This document shows, piece by piece, positions 1 to 10,623 of a stretch of DNA of 24,533 bases (positions within the stretch are counted from its first letter, which is position 1; each line of letters begins with the position of its first letter). The notes beneath the pieces were generated by a model. The model made no database searches and was not told the DNA's origin. It saw nothing but the letters and a program-made list of their open reading frames with translations. Origin of the DNA: Cylindrodendrum hubeiense (Eukaryota > Ascomycota > Sordariomycetes > Hypocreales > Nectriaceae); contig JAANBB010000530.1 in assembly GCA_014621425.1 (NCBI GenBank), forward strand, positions 1 to 24,533, read 5' to 3'. The position numbers and the translations under genes were made by a program.

Positions 1-804
1 TCCGTCCCTCCCCTTCTTCAACCCCCAAGCCTCTAATCCTAAATTCCAAATTCCTAATTCCAACCGTCGCCCAGTGTCTACACTAGAGTGGTCGGTCTGC
101 CAGTCCACCGCCCATCAGGATCCATCGTGCTCAAACCATGACCCATGCTTTGGGCGGGGCCTCACCTAATCCATCGTCCTGTCGATCCTCCTCCTGCGTT
201 CCGGCATTTGATTTGCGCTCGGGGGAGGGATTGCATCAGGGCCACTAGAATCATCGAACGGCCTCTTGACCAGCGAACAATTTCGGCCCATTCTGATTGC
301 AAGCACCAACTGAAGATGTGCCAACACCACACATTGGAACTCGTACCAGGAACTGCAGATCATCTCGAGTCAGACATCATTCTCGTCCTCGTGCCCGTGC
401 CCGTGCTTGTGCATTTGACTAGACATTTAGGCTTGCCAACGCGAGGGTGCCTGTGCTACCACGCTTTTTCTGGGCGTCCGACTCATGGGTGCATCGTCGC
501 CCCCTGCCTGGGCTTGCATGCATGTCCCGAGCGAGAGATACGTGACGTGTAGCCTCCACGTCGTTCACATCCGCAACGGCCACCAGGGCGAATGACGGTA
601 GATCCATCCCTGACGTCGACTTGGCAAACTTGGGGCTGGGTCCCTGCAAGAGGGGGAGGGGGTGCCGGTGCAACACCGTGCACTTCCCACCAGTGAGGGT
701 AGAGAACAGCATCCTTGCTAGGATACGAACACTTGCATCGATTGGATCTCCACGAGGAGCTGAAAATCTGGAGATGCAAATCGAGAAAATGTAGGAACAA
801 CAGC

Positions 805-846
805 TAAAAAACAAAGAAAAAAAGAAAAAAAGAAAAACAGAAAGGG
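805..846. repeat. Polypurine (A/G) tract
   Basis: A run of almost only A and G, with repeated AAAGAAAAAA units, marks this stretch, and A/G-rich sequence continues to about 930. The other strand is a long pyrimidine tract of the type found in fungal promoters and leaders. Its role is unknown. Confidence 0.7.
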
Positions 847-1428
847 AACCCCGTCTTCATTACTCTGAAATGAAGAGAGGAGCGAAGGAGGAGAAGGGGC
901 AAAAAGAATGAAAATTCCTGGACAAAAGAGACCAACGTCATGTCATGTAAGCAAAGAATGGTAGGCAGGGAACTTTGGGGACAGAGCCCCAGACCCAAAG
1001 ACCCGGATATCCTGAAATAGTTTGCTTGCTGGGCTGCAATTACCGGGACCGAGGCGTAAACACCCCTCCGCAGAAGTACAACGGAACGTCTGTCATCCGG
1101 TTCTGAGGTTGGCGGACTGGCGGGCGACTACCAGTAGGCAAATGGATAGCTCGTGTTAGATGGAGCTGCAGCTAGAACTAGAGCTTGCAGGGGGCTGCGG
1201 TGAAAATGCGCTTGCAAGTTGTTAACGCTCTCTAACAAAGACACGACGCAGACTCTGGCTACCGGCCTGTAGCCTATAGGTACCTAGGCACGGTATCCAT
1301 CCCGCTGGGCGGTAAGGCAAGGTACCTTGCTTGGCCGTTATTTTCTTTTTTGTTTTATTTTGGCACAAGACACCAGATCAGATTGCGAGACACACAGCCG
1401 GGTCTTGCATGGGTTAGGTAGGCAGGGG

Positions 1429-1442
1429 TGTGTGTGTGTGTG
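1429..1442. repeat. GT dinucleotide microsatellite
   Basis: About seven GT units lie in tandem, followed by further G-rich sequence with GGG runs to about 1456. It lies in gene-free DNA. Confidence 0.85.
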
Positions 1443-2240
1443 GGTAGGTGGGCGGGTGTGTCGAGATTACTGTGGAATTCTTTGGTCCCGATGGTGATGG
1501 CCATTGTGTTCACTCGCAATCGTCAGCGCCGGCATCCCATCCCACCCCATCATTGGTGTTGGCGCTCGTGTCGGCGATGGCGTCGGCGCAGGCGTCGTCA
1601 TCAACCTCAACCGCAGCATCATCGTCCTCACGATCACTATCACTATCATCATCCGAAACTGTCACTGTGTGACGGCCATGCGTGCAGACCGTGTTGACGG
1701 GAAAAGTTACCTGAATAGGGGCGCGAGTGAGGGTTGGGGCGAATGACACTGGATCCCTCACTACCGAGCGTCGACTTTGACAATACGTAGTGCAGTGCAA
1801 TCTCCAAACTCGGTCCCGTCCCGGGGCACCGGGTACCCGGACAGGCCTGCTGAACTGACACCAACACATGCCACACACAACGGTCACTACTCCTGCCGTC
1901 ATTGCAACGAAGATGGACCAAACCGAACAATCTCGTTCATCACTCCCCTCCCTGTTCCACTTCGTTTCCTTCTTTTCCTTCTCATCTTCAACGTCTCGTA
2001 CCTCGTCTGACGTGCCTACCGTGCATGGATATTCATCCTGGTGCACCGCTCCTTCTGGTGTGAATTAGTTGGGATCGGCGCTTAGGATCTTCGCTCAAAG
2101 AACATAGCATCAATAATTCATTCCCATTCTGAGAGGGTTGAGCCGAGGCCAGAGGCATCCCGGATTAGTGATCGCCAGGGGGTACGGGTCGCATCTGTTT
2201 CGGCCATGTCGGTGTTGGCGTCGGCGTCGGCGTTGAGCGT

Positions 2241-2255
2241 CACGTCACGTCACGT
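2241..2255. repeat. Three tandem CACGT units
   Basis: CACGT occurs three times head to tail. On the minus strand this reads as repeated TGACG half-sites, the core recognised by many bZIP factors. No flanking gene can be assigned, so any regulatory role is a guess. Confidence 0.6.
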
Positions 2256-2262
2256 CATGCCC

Positions 2263-2298
2263 GTCTCTGGTGTCTCTGGTGTCTCTGGTGCCTCTGGT
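2263..2298. repeat. 9-bp tandem repeat, four units
   Basis: The unit GTCTCTGGT occurs three times in exact tandem (2263-2271, 2272-2280, 2281-2289). A fourth copy has one or two changes (2290-2298). It directly follows the CACGT triplet. Confidence 0.85.
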
Positions 2299-3563
2299 AA
2301 CACTCACTCGCAGCAAGGGCTGACGATGGTCGACCGAAATTTTTCGGGCAGCGTTGTGACTGGCCTCGGGCGTCTGCTGGCCCCTGTTCCCTGTCCCTGT
2401 CCTTGTCAGGCCTGATCCCTGGGCTGTGTTTGGGCCCTTGGAATGATCATCCACCCCGTCCCCCACTCCCTCTCTACCCGCCAACGTTCCCTGTCCGCTG
2501 GGGCTGTTGGGGCTGCTGGCGCTACTGCGCAGGGGCTGGCAACGCTCGCCCGGGGTGGCGAGGGCAAGGAGCTGGGACGGGTCCGGCTTCCAGGGCTTCC
2601 ACTTTCCCGCTCCCGCTCTCGCATTATTCCACCGTTGGCTAAATGCACGCCTCCTGTCACCAGTGCCAGCGCCATCTCCCATCCTCATGGCCATTCTCCA
2701 TCTCCCATCTCCAGCCCCGGTTCCAGCTCCAGCACCCACCCGCCCGCTGTCCCACACCCGGCCCCAGAGCCCCCCAGACATGACCGTCGACTCTGTGTCA
2801 CTTTGTGCGCCCCCGTTTGTCTTTGAGGTTGGATGGCTGAGTCTTGGGTCCTGGGTCTGGGATCTTGGGCCGAGGCGCCGTTGCAGGGTGTCGAGTGTCT
2901 CAAATCGCATCTTGTTTCGTCGCACCTCATCTAAAGTCTCAACTTCCCATATATCCCGATGTCACATCCGTCTCCACGGTTGAATCAAATCAATCAGCGG
3001 GCAAGCCACCACCGCCACTTGCGTTACCACTCAGACTACCCCGGTCCCTGTCCTCGTTTCCGTCCCTCATCCGAAAGCCCTTTCCCAGGAGGGGATGAGG
3101 GTCCAAGCAGCTGAATATGGCACTAGCCTTGGCATATTGCTTCCGCATATACAAAAGCAATTGGAGCTGGCGGGAGAAAGAGAATCGATGGAAATAATAG
3201 GAGACGAGTCGGCGTCTCGGGCGGTCCGACAGTAACCATGTCAATTCATGAGAGTGTCTCGGGATCCTTCCCAACTGGTGACGACCAATTCCAACTCGTC
3301 TACCTGGGTACTTTTGCTGTGGGATGCTCGCTACCTGCTAACCTCCCTAAAATAACCGACCCATAGAGCTGCCTATTCACAGCTGAGATCAAAATGGAGG
3401 AGGTGGTAAATAACGAGAGAAATATAACAACCAACTATTTGCGACCAACCTTGCTTGCTGGGATAGGGGCAGAGAAGACGGGATCGGGACGGTACGTGGG
3501 GGGTTTTAGGGTTTTTTTTTGGTTGTGCACGCACGTCCACTCATGCATGCAGACTCGCATCGC

Positions 3564-3591
3564 GGGCGGTGGGCGGTGGGCGGGCGGTGGG
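3564..3591 (+). other. Candidate G-quadruplex motif
   Basis: Five GGG runs on the plus strand (3564-3566, 3571-3573, 3578-3580, 3582-3584, 3589-3591) are separated by loops of 4, 4, 1 and 4 bases. This fits the usual G3+N1-7 pattern for an intramolecular G-quadruplex. It lies in gene-free DNA with no assigned transcript. Confidence 0.6.
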
Positions 3592-3651
3592 AAGACAGGC
3601 AAGTGCCCTGTCGTTGTTCCTTCTCGTTCCCTCTCTCGGCTTCATCAGCCG

Positions 3652-3667
3652 GGCAGGCAGGCAGGCA
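3652..3667. repeat. GGCA tetranucleotide repeat
   Basis: Four exact GGCA units lie in tandem, followed within 30 bp by further AGGTAGGCAGGTAG sequence that belongs to the dispersed GGTA-type motif. Confidence 0.75.
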
Positions 3668-5258
3668 TAGTACCTAAGGCAGGTAGGCAGGTAGTAAATG
3701 GTTGTTTTGTCCTCGTTATGCATGCACCCATTCACTCAATGTTACTCATATCGCGCCTCCCCCTCCTTCACGGTTGCGTCTCAGCTACATCAACGAGGAC
3801 ACGGACATGGACTCGAACACAACTGATGAATTTGTTCCACTACCTGGCACACGCATGTACACTCATGTGTACTCGCCATTGCCTACCTATCGATGTACCG
3901 ATCAATGTACCTACCTCAGCTAGGGCAAAGGAAAGCGAGGCACATCCTGTACGATATGTTGCTGGGCAGACTCGGGGTTTCCTTCCCGACGCTCCCGCGC
4001 ATAGTACCGTTGCATGACTGGAGACCCGAGGATCTGGGTTCATCGACGCTCGCTTATCGCCGCCCAGGGGGGGTGGGGAAGGCCATCGCGCCTGCCTGCG
4101 ACTGCTACGGCCGCTGGCGAATGCAACTGCCACAGCTGCCACGGTCCCGCATCAGTCACCTGTCACTTCTCGTTTCTTGTCGCTCTCGCCTCTTGCTTCT
4201 CGCCATGGCGGCTCCACCACATCTTGCCGAATATGACACCCATATTGCTGGATCTTACACCCACCCACATCCAAATCAATTCCCGCACCTACAGTGCGCG
4301 CGCCCTGAACTCTCAGGCTCAAACTCGGTGCCACCCACTCTCGGCAACTTTCTTTGCTTGCCTTCCCGTGCCTCCCCAGCGGCGTCGTCTGCAAGTTTAA
4401 ACAAATCGAGGGGGCTGGGCGGCTGTCGCTGAAACGTTGCTTATATCCGATGCTGCGTCAATTAATCAATCTATATCGGCCGCTCTGTCGGCCAATTGGC
4501 ATGCATCCGACCTCAACCCAACTCAATAACAATAGCCAAGATTCAACCACAAACTCTAAAACCTCATGTGCAGAGTCAGTAAAGCCAAAATTTCGACGAG
4601 ACGAAGGAATTGGACGAAGAATCGGGACCGTCACCTCTCCCCGATGCCCGAATTTTCATGAATCATTCGTGTCTTGTCCAGCTCTGTGCTAACTGAGTAT
4701 ACATCTGACCTTTAGGGTAGCAAAGGCAGTTGCTAGGGTACCTAGGCGTATCGCGCCATCAACCGCCGCCATCCGACGACCTTATCCCGATAGTCTCAGT
4801 CACATTCCTCACCGTCCGGTCCCGACCCAAGCAACACAGTCGTGCCCGCACCTCAAACTGCATTCCAATCCACAAGCCGGCCACGCGCCATCCTTGTGTC
4901 GCCCCAAACCCAACTCTAACCGCGACGTTTTGTCTCATCTAGAGTTCGGCACCGTCCATCTGTCATGCTCTCCAGGCAAGCTTCCGCTGCCAAACTCCTG
5001 CGTCGAGACTAGATCCCGTGTCACATCATACACTCTCAAACCCAAACCCCACGCCATGCTTGTTCCGTCAGCGCCTCATCAACCGCCGAAGCCTAGCTTG
5101 CCGGTCTGTCATCCCAACCTCCTGTCGATACCCGCCCTCTCCGGCTCCGTTTCCTGACCGATTAACTTTGTCGCGAACAAGTCGTCCGACGCCACACTAG
5201 ATGGAACCTTTTCGGCTTGAATCTATCAAACTTCAGCCGTTGTAAGTTTGGCCCAACC

Positions 5259-6778
5259 TTATCCTTCCACCCCTTCATCCGACAAGATCTCGCCCGAACT
5301 GTCAAGATTCTTTTGTTCCTGTCGCACACCTTCACTCATGGCACGACTCATGAGCCCCTGCTCCACACCCATCCGTAACTGGCCGCTCCGCTCTCCTCCT
5401 TTGCTATCAACGGGCCCGCTAGTTCCCGTGTTGTCCTTGGTGACCAGTCTATCCTCCGACGGCCTTGACCCACATGGCCGTCCGTGGTTTCGCTCGTGAC
5501 TCCGTTTGGACGCCAGACGTGTCTCGTCCCCTTTGTCTAAGCCTTTTGGGGTTATATTGGCCGCGGTGAGGCCTGGGACTGCCGAAATATCGTCTCCTGG
5601 CACGAACGAGAACTCTCGGCGATGGAAAACACGAGGCGCCTTGCTACCCTGTCTCTGATCTCGACTTGCCGAATATGACTGCAACTTAGAACTGGCTCCG
5701 TCGTCCAGCAGTACGCTCAAGTTGTTTGGCTCTTGTTGGTCTTCCCTACTTGCATATAAGGACATGCCTCCAGCGGCGAAAGAAGCTGATCCTGATGTGT
5801 CTCCACATGCCTTGGCATGTATCGCTGCTAACTCCTCTCCCCGACGAGCATGGCGTTGTCCTCGGGAATGGGCGTTTATATGTCGTATTAGCCGTCTACT
5901 TAGTCTGACGTCGCTGTTGGCATCTACGATCCGCGGTCGTGAAACTGTGCGCAGTGTGATTAGCTAGAAGACGAAATGTGATAGGGACATGCTCATACGG
6001 ATGGAACTGTGGTGTCCGAGCCTTTGACTGTGTGATTCTTCATTTGTATCATGACCACCGTCTGGGTCACCTGACACCGTTCTATCCGTCAGCCCAACAA
6101 CCATATAAACCTCGTTCAGTAGGGTGACGGGGCGGCAAGTTTATCAAATGTACTGTTCTCACCTTCTGACTTTGCCGAGTTGTGCTTCTCAGTCCTGAGG
6201 AGGCTCCCAGATCTTGCCAGAGCCACAGCCTCTAGGCCAGTATCCGATGTCCGATGGATTACCAACTCAAGTCGTTTAACCTCGGCCTTGTACCTTGCCT
6301 CTAGAATCATCCAATCCTCTTGCTTCGCCCTGTAATCCTCGTATTCCTCTTGTTGCAGAGCCCTTGTCTCTGCCAGCTCCTTTTCGACCGCCGCTGTTCT
6401 CTCCTTGACGAGGCTGTAACCTTCGATAACATGCATGATGTGAGAATAATATTCGGTAGACAACGGCTCGAGGACTGATTTTGTCATCATTACGACACGC
6501 AAGGCCTCTGCCATTTGATCCACAGACGGGTTATGCCAGGCCATTCCATCTTCCTTAGCGGGCTCGTCATTCATTTCTGCGGCAACAGAGGTGGCTCTTA
6601 CTAAACCATGCCAGCTTGACAGGCGTGAGATGCCCTTGCGCTGGGCGCCATGATCATCGGCAGATTGGCTGCTCTGATGAAGCAAGCGAAGGGCAGGTTC
6701 AGAGCGAGGCGAGGCGAGAGTCCTGGAGGTGCGAGATCGAGTGCCGCCTAGGAACCGCAGCCAGCCAGAGTCGGCCAT
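5259..6778 (-). CDS. Conserved fungal coiled-coil protein, function unknown (457 aa, 3 exons)
   Basis: Exons are 6778-6163, 6070-5999 and 5944-5259. The introns are 92 bp (GTGAGA...CAG, branch GCTGAC) and 54 bp (GTATGA...CAG, branch CTAAT), and phases agree across both joins. I chose the first in-frame ATG at 6778. Residues about 81-188 form the conserved core. It opens with the WHNPS...M..ALRVVMMTKSVLEP pattern seen in unnamed Pezizomycotina proteins. A Glu/Lys/Arg-rich helical stretch (about 120-175) follows, predicted to be a coiled coil, and it ends with EVKRLELV and a GLEAVALAR motif. The rest (207-457) is charged, Ser-rich and probably disordered, with a short IVDANSDVRLS element. There is no signal peptide or membrane segment. 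I recognise the family pattern but no function; cytoskeletal or scaffolding roles are only possibilities. The third exon is the least certain part. Confidence 0.85.
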
Positions 6779-7452
6779 TGTGTTGCGACTCAGCTGCGAA
6801 CCCGGCGATGGAAGGTCCTATGAGATGCTGTTCCGAACTGCGGTGTTGAGAATTTCAAGTTGCCACGGGATCCCGCCGGTGCTGTCGGAGAGCAAGCAGG
6901 TGTGGCCTGTGACAGTTTGCCAGCTGCCAGCGGCCAGCGGCCAGAAGACCAACCAGCTGCAGCACAGCCGAAACGTTACCGCAAACTATGGCACTGAGAC
7001 GGAAAACTCCTGCCTGATTATTGACTACCCACCACGCCGCCAAACTGCACTTAGCCGAGAGGCCGCGAAAATGCTTCCGCGAGTCCCGAATATACGCCTC
7101 AACTTTCACAAACACTCATGGATCACGCATTTGCACATTGCCTCGGGCTTCTGCAAGATAATAACTGCTGTGCTTGAACTAGGGAGCAGTGGCTATGGGT
7201 TAGAACAAACAAGCTGCCTGCGCTGGTAGTAAACACTAGTTGATGTCGAAGCTACAGCATATACCATGAGTTTCAACTGCCTCAACTAGATACGCACAAG
7301 GCAAACCACCATCTACTCGTCAATTAAAGCAAAAGATTCTCTACCAACTTAGTAGATTTACACATGTATCAGATATATCCCGTCCGCTAGACGGTGTTCC
7401 TGAAGGTCGCGAGAACCACCGCTCCGGTCTCGACGACTGGCTAAGGCTTTGC
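6779..7452. promoter_or_regulatory. Intergenic: promoter of the coiled-coil gene and 3' end of the next gene
   Basis: The right part should hold the 3' UTR of the gene ending at 7453, and the left part the promoter of the gene starting at 6778. About 145-185 bp upstream of that ATG two CAGCTG boxes (6921-6926, 6954-6959) flank a short CAGCGGC direct repeat. No other gene is visible. Confidence 0.5.
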
Positions 7453-9154
7453 CTACCTCCCCCCCTGAGCATTTTGCATATTTGGGATGCCACCCGTAAC
7501 CAGGCGATTCATGGCCCGCGTGCTTTTTGCAGATATATTCTCGACCTCGAGGATACATGAAATTGGGACTGTCCGACTAAGCGTGGGATGGTCACCTTTC
7601 ATCCATTCACCCTCGCTCAATCCTGGATCGGGTTTTGCTGGGACAGTTGTTTCCATGGCAATCGAAGTTCCATCTATGATGGGCTCCTTGCGTACTTGGA
7701 ACTCACGCTGTAGTGCGCCAGTTATCAGTGATGAATGTTGCGACCGTGAGACATAAACTGCTTGTTCCTGATCTGGACTGCCATCGCCCAGAGGCCAAGA
7801 ACATAACGAGGAGGGCGATGAGGCATAGTCATACGATTCGGACTGTTGGTATTGTGGTTTCGATGTTTGGGATCCCCCTGCTAGGAACGAATTGGATGGG
7901 ATTGGTATCTGAGTAGCCATACCAAACTCAGCCTCCTCATCTTCCATCGACTCTCCTTCAATGTACGGAAGCAGAGAGGGCGCGATTAAAGGTGTGAAGG
8001 GCTCGTATGACCTCCTCGGACCTGAACCCGCCTTAGGGATCTCGGGGAGGGGTCGATATGCAGATGCGTAAGGCAGAGATCTGAGTATCGCCTTCGTGTC
8101 CAACAATGGCGGGCATGGGGGAGCTGGTAGTTTCAGCAAGCCCAAGAGCCCCTCTATTAGATATCCTCGGGGGTTTCCCTCCAATGTACTCCCAAATAGG
8201 TCGACGACAGAGTTTGAACTGCCGATGCGTCTCTCCCGAGAGGAGCCCGAGGGGCCATTGAGAGCACTGACATGGCCGACATCAGAGTCGGGCCCATTAG
8301 AAGTTGTAGGTGCCGTGACCAGATTTAACTGGCAAAGATTTGTCCATGAACGGTAGTGGAAGCGGAACGAAACGAAAGGGAACTCCCTAGGGTCGATCAA
8401 GATCCAATCGTAGTAGTAGGCATCTTCAGGGTTCTCCAAGAGGCCGTCAGATGGCGAGCTTTTAGGATCTGTTAACAGAAACCGCGACAGAACGGCTGAA
8501 AGTTTAAGGACTCACGCTATACCGTACGATTCCTGGTCCCGATGATGTCCTAATACTGGGGCCCTTCGCTTCCGACCTTTGGATCGAAAGACCTGGATCT
8601 CAATGAGGCCCCCGTCATCAGCTACCGAAGTACTGCTGTAGCCAGACAGAAAGTATAAGCAGCGGGCCTCGATGCCCTCTCTTTTGTGGAGGACTCCGTT
8701 TTCTTTGTAGTGCCATCGATCATCTGGATTAAAAAGAGCACGGGTGACAGACCCGGAAGCCTGAATGACAGGATTGATTCCCCAGCTTGTGATGTTCCTT
8801 CCATTGAGAAATATCTTGAAGTAAAGGTGGCATGGGGGCTCTGGTATCCGATTGATGGAGTACTGAATCCCAAATTGGGAACCTGGAGAATCTGAGCTTG
8901 GGAAATGGCAGACACGTAAATGGCAAGACTACAGGGAGCGTACCTGGTGCAGATGGGATGTAGACAGAAACTAGTGGGTTGACTTTCTGGACCCGGGGCG
9001 AATTTACATTCGAAGCGACTGATTCAGACCTCGATGTGTAGGTGGTCTGTGGGAGGATGCGGACAGACGAGGCGTCGGAATGAGGAAATTCAGGGAGCTT
9101 CTTGGTGCCAGGATGCGTGACGATGGAGACTTCGACTCCCCGACAGCAGGGCAT
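7453..9154 (-). CDS. Conserved fungal protein, function unknown (528 aa, 3 exons)
   Basis: Exons are 9154-8944, 8882-8523 and 8468-7453. Intron 1 is 61 bp (GTACGC...CAG). Intron 2 is 54 bp (GTATAG...CAG); the stronger-looking GTGAGT seven bases later breaks the frame. The start is the first in-frame ATG (MPCCRGVEVSIV). Residues about 85-235 form a compact domain with FKIFLNGRNITSWG (W104), an RALFNPDDRW element, ADDGGLIEIQVFRSKGRKRR and ENPEDAYYYDW...FRFHYRSW. This order matches a family of unnamed Sordariomycete proteins that I recall only as hypothetical. The basic GRKRR after a predicted beta strand could bind nucleic acid or act in nuclear targeting, but this is a guess. Residues about 245-528 are Ser/Pro-rich and look disordered. 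There is no signal peptide or membrane helix. Family recognition is good; function is unknown. Confidence 0.85.
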
Positions 9155-9875
9155 CTTGAATGCGGGCTGCAACCCGACTTATTTGCCTCGTCAACAGGAA
9201 CGCCAGGGGTCAACGAAAGAACAGAAACAAGACGGTGTATGTCATCAGCGAAACATCACTGAGTGGAGGCGGAAGGAAGAAGGCAGCATAGAGATCTCAA
9301 GATGGGACCTGGTGTCTTGGTTCGCTAGATCAATGCTGAGGTGGGTTGCTTGCAGCAGAGAATGTGTGTGGTTGGCCTGTAGTCTCGAGGTAGGTGTAAA
9401 AGTAGACCTGGAGTCGAGTTAAGACACAGGTGCTACCATGATGGCTCTTGTTGTTTGTGGTCACTGGGGAGCATACGTTGTTGCAACGCGTTGTTACTGG
9501 GGTGGGCTGGCCAGCTGCGAGCAGCTGGCCGACGGGCCTCAGCAACCGACCTTACCAAGCACAACACTGCGATAATGGACCAAGCTAGTCTGATTCACGG
9601 TACCAGGCAGTTTCTTGCAACGAGTATTTGGGTGCCTGAGCCATCATGGCAATCGATCTCTCCCACATCATACACGAACATCCTCCCGCGGGGCTCTTCC
9701 CGGATGCCCGGGCTCATGGCATGCAAGGCTGGTTCGGATGCCATTGGTGACGGGACAGATGGACATGAAACAAAAGTCAACAGGACGTCTATTCCTTCAT
9801 CATATACAGTCGGCGCGGGTGGATCAACGCATACACTATCCGGACCTTCATTGTGCTCGCCGATGCGTCCGCCGC
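9155..9875. promoter_or_regulatory. Intergenic: promoter of the 528-aa gene and 3' end of the NDUFS5 gene
   Basis: Both flanking genes are on the minus strand. This 721-bp gap should therefore hold the NDUFS5 3' UTR at its right end and the promoter of the 528-aa gene at its left. Its outstanding element is the inverted repeat at 9509-9530. Open frames here are overlaps or lack coding character. Confidence 0.5.
9509..9530. repeat. Perfect inverted repeat, 10-bp arms with 2-bp spacer
   Basis: GGCCAGCTGC (9509-9518) is followed by GA and then its exact reverse complement (9521-9530). Each arm contains the E-box-like CAGCTG. It lies 355 bp upstream of the ATG at 9154 and could be a dimer-binding operator or a small hairpin. 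Confidence 0.8.
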
Positions 9876-10331
9876 CTAGCTCTGCCCCAGCACCTTTTTG
9901 GTGTCCTCCTCCTTGTCTAGAAGTCCCAGGTTCCGTATTTGCTTGGCGCTCGGTGCATTGTCTCGTGCCGTAGAGGTTTCGGCTCGGGCGTACGCGGCCT
10001 GGATTGCCAGGACTCTCGCGTGCTATTTGATTGTCAGTGCCGAACCCAACATGCCGCCGTCCAGGACGTCGCATGGACATTTTGGAGGCGTCAGAACCCA
10101 CCTCCTTCTTGTGGTGCAGGCACTCGTAGTAGTCCTCGAGGACCGGGGAGCACTTCTTCTTGCCCGAGTCATCATCGGCCGTGGTGTTGACGACATAGCA
10201 GGCCATGACCTCTTGCCAGAAGGGAAAGCAACGACCGGGGCCTGAGAACCGAGGTACTGTTGTCAGCTTGTGGCCGCCAGGGAGAGCACCTTGTTGAACT
10301 TACCGCCATGCATGCCGTATCCCGACGCCAT
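9876..10331 (-). CDS. NDUFS5: Mitochondrial complex I accessory subunit, NDUFS5 family (104 aa, 3 exons)
   Basis: Exons are 10331-10304, 10241-10102 and 10022-9876. The introns are 62 bp (GTAAGT...CAG, branch GCTGAC) and 79 bp (GTGGGT...TAG, branch ACTGAC), and phases fit. The protein starts MASGYGMHGGPGRC. It has the twin CX9C signature: C14-X9-C24 in RCFPFWQEVMAC and C40-X9-C50 in KKCSPVLEDYYEC. A helical Arg/Ala-rich segment and the tail NLGLLDKEEDTKKVLG follow. Twin-CX9C proteins are normally imported through the Mia40 oxidative pathway into the intermembrane space, and NDUFS5 is an accessory subunit on that side of NADH:ubiquinone oxidoreductase. There is no cleavable presequence, as expected. 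The length is normal for the fungal family. The gene is divergent from sec39, and a CCAAT box lies about 166 bp upstream. Confidence 0.95.
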
Positions 10332-10496
10332 CTTGAGCCAATTGGTGCGTGTCGAGGTGTTTAGCTGGTCAAGAAGGTGTACGCTCTTTCGCTCGTTGCG
10401 TTGCGCGGGTCCGTCCGACGTTTGAATTGGCGATGGAGATGGCTCCGGGCGTGAGTTGACCCGTACATGGGCCGAGTAGCAAATCGCTGCGCAGGG

Positions 10497-10501
10497 ATTG
10501 G
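10497..10501 (-). promoter_or_regulatory. CCAAT box (HAP-type) upstream of NDUFS5
   Basis: The minus strand reads CAGCCAATCC, centred 166-170 bp upstream of the NDUFS5 ATG. CCAAT is the core bound by the fungal HAP/CBC complex, which commonly controls respiratory genes. Position and function fit, but a 5-bp core can occur by chance. Confidence 0.45.
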
Positions 10502-10623
10502 CTGGGGCGATGGGGCTGCTGAGACTAACTTGAGATACAGCACTAATCGAGAAGAAACTGCTTGAAAGCATGTCACGGCTGCTAAGGGTCGCTCTGTGCT
10601 CTGTCCCCAGGCACATGATCGCG

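Larger units (their letters stand above)
1..5258. other. Long gene-free region left of the coiled-coil gene
   Basis: No reading frame here has coding character. The longest frames are low in complexity, rich in Arg, Ser, Pro and Gly, and lack recognisable domains or plausible splice partners. The region holds a polypurine tract near 805-846, a GT run at 1429-1442, a CACGT triplet at 2241-2255, a 9-bp tandem repeat at 2263-2298, a G-run cluster at 3564-3591, a GGCA run at 3652-3667 and scattered GGTACCT-like motifs. From about 4500 to 5240 the plus strand is rich in C and T, which is common in fungal leaders and promoters. It could be the long upstream region or 5' UTR of a regulator outside the window, or it could hold a noncoding transcript. 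This is inference. Confidence 0.6.

Noticed and set aside
2245..2925. 226-codon minus-strand open frame
   Set aside because: Its composition is repetitive and it begins at a non-ATG codon. It covers tandem repeats and has no domain or splice partner.
3501..3520. TTTTAGGGTTT, resembling telomeric repeat
   Set aside because: There is a single unit only, with no tandem array.
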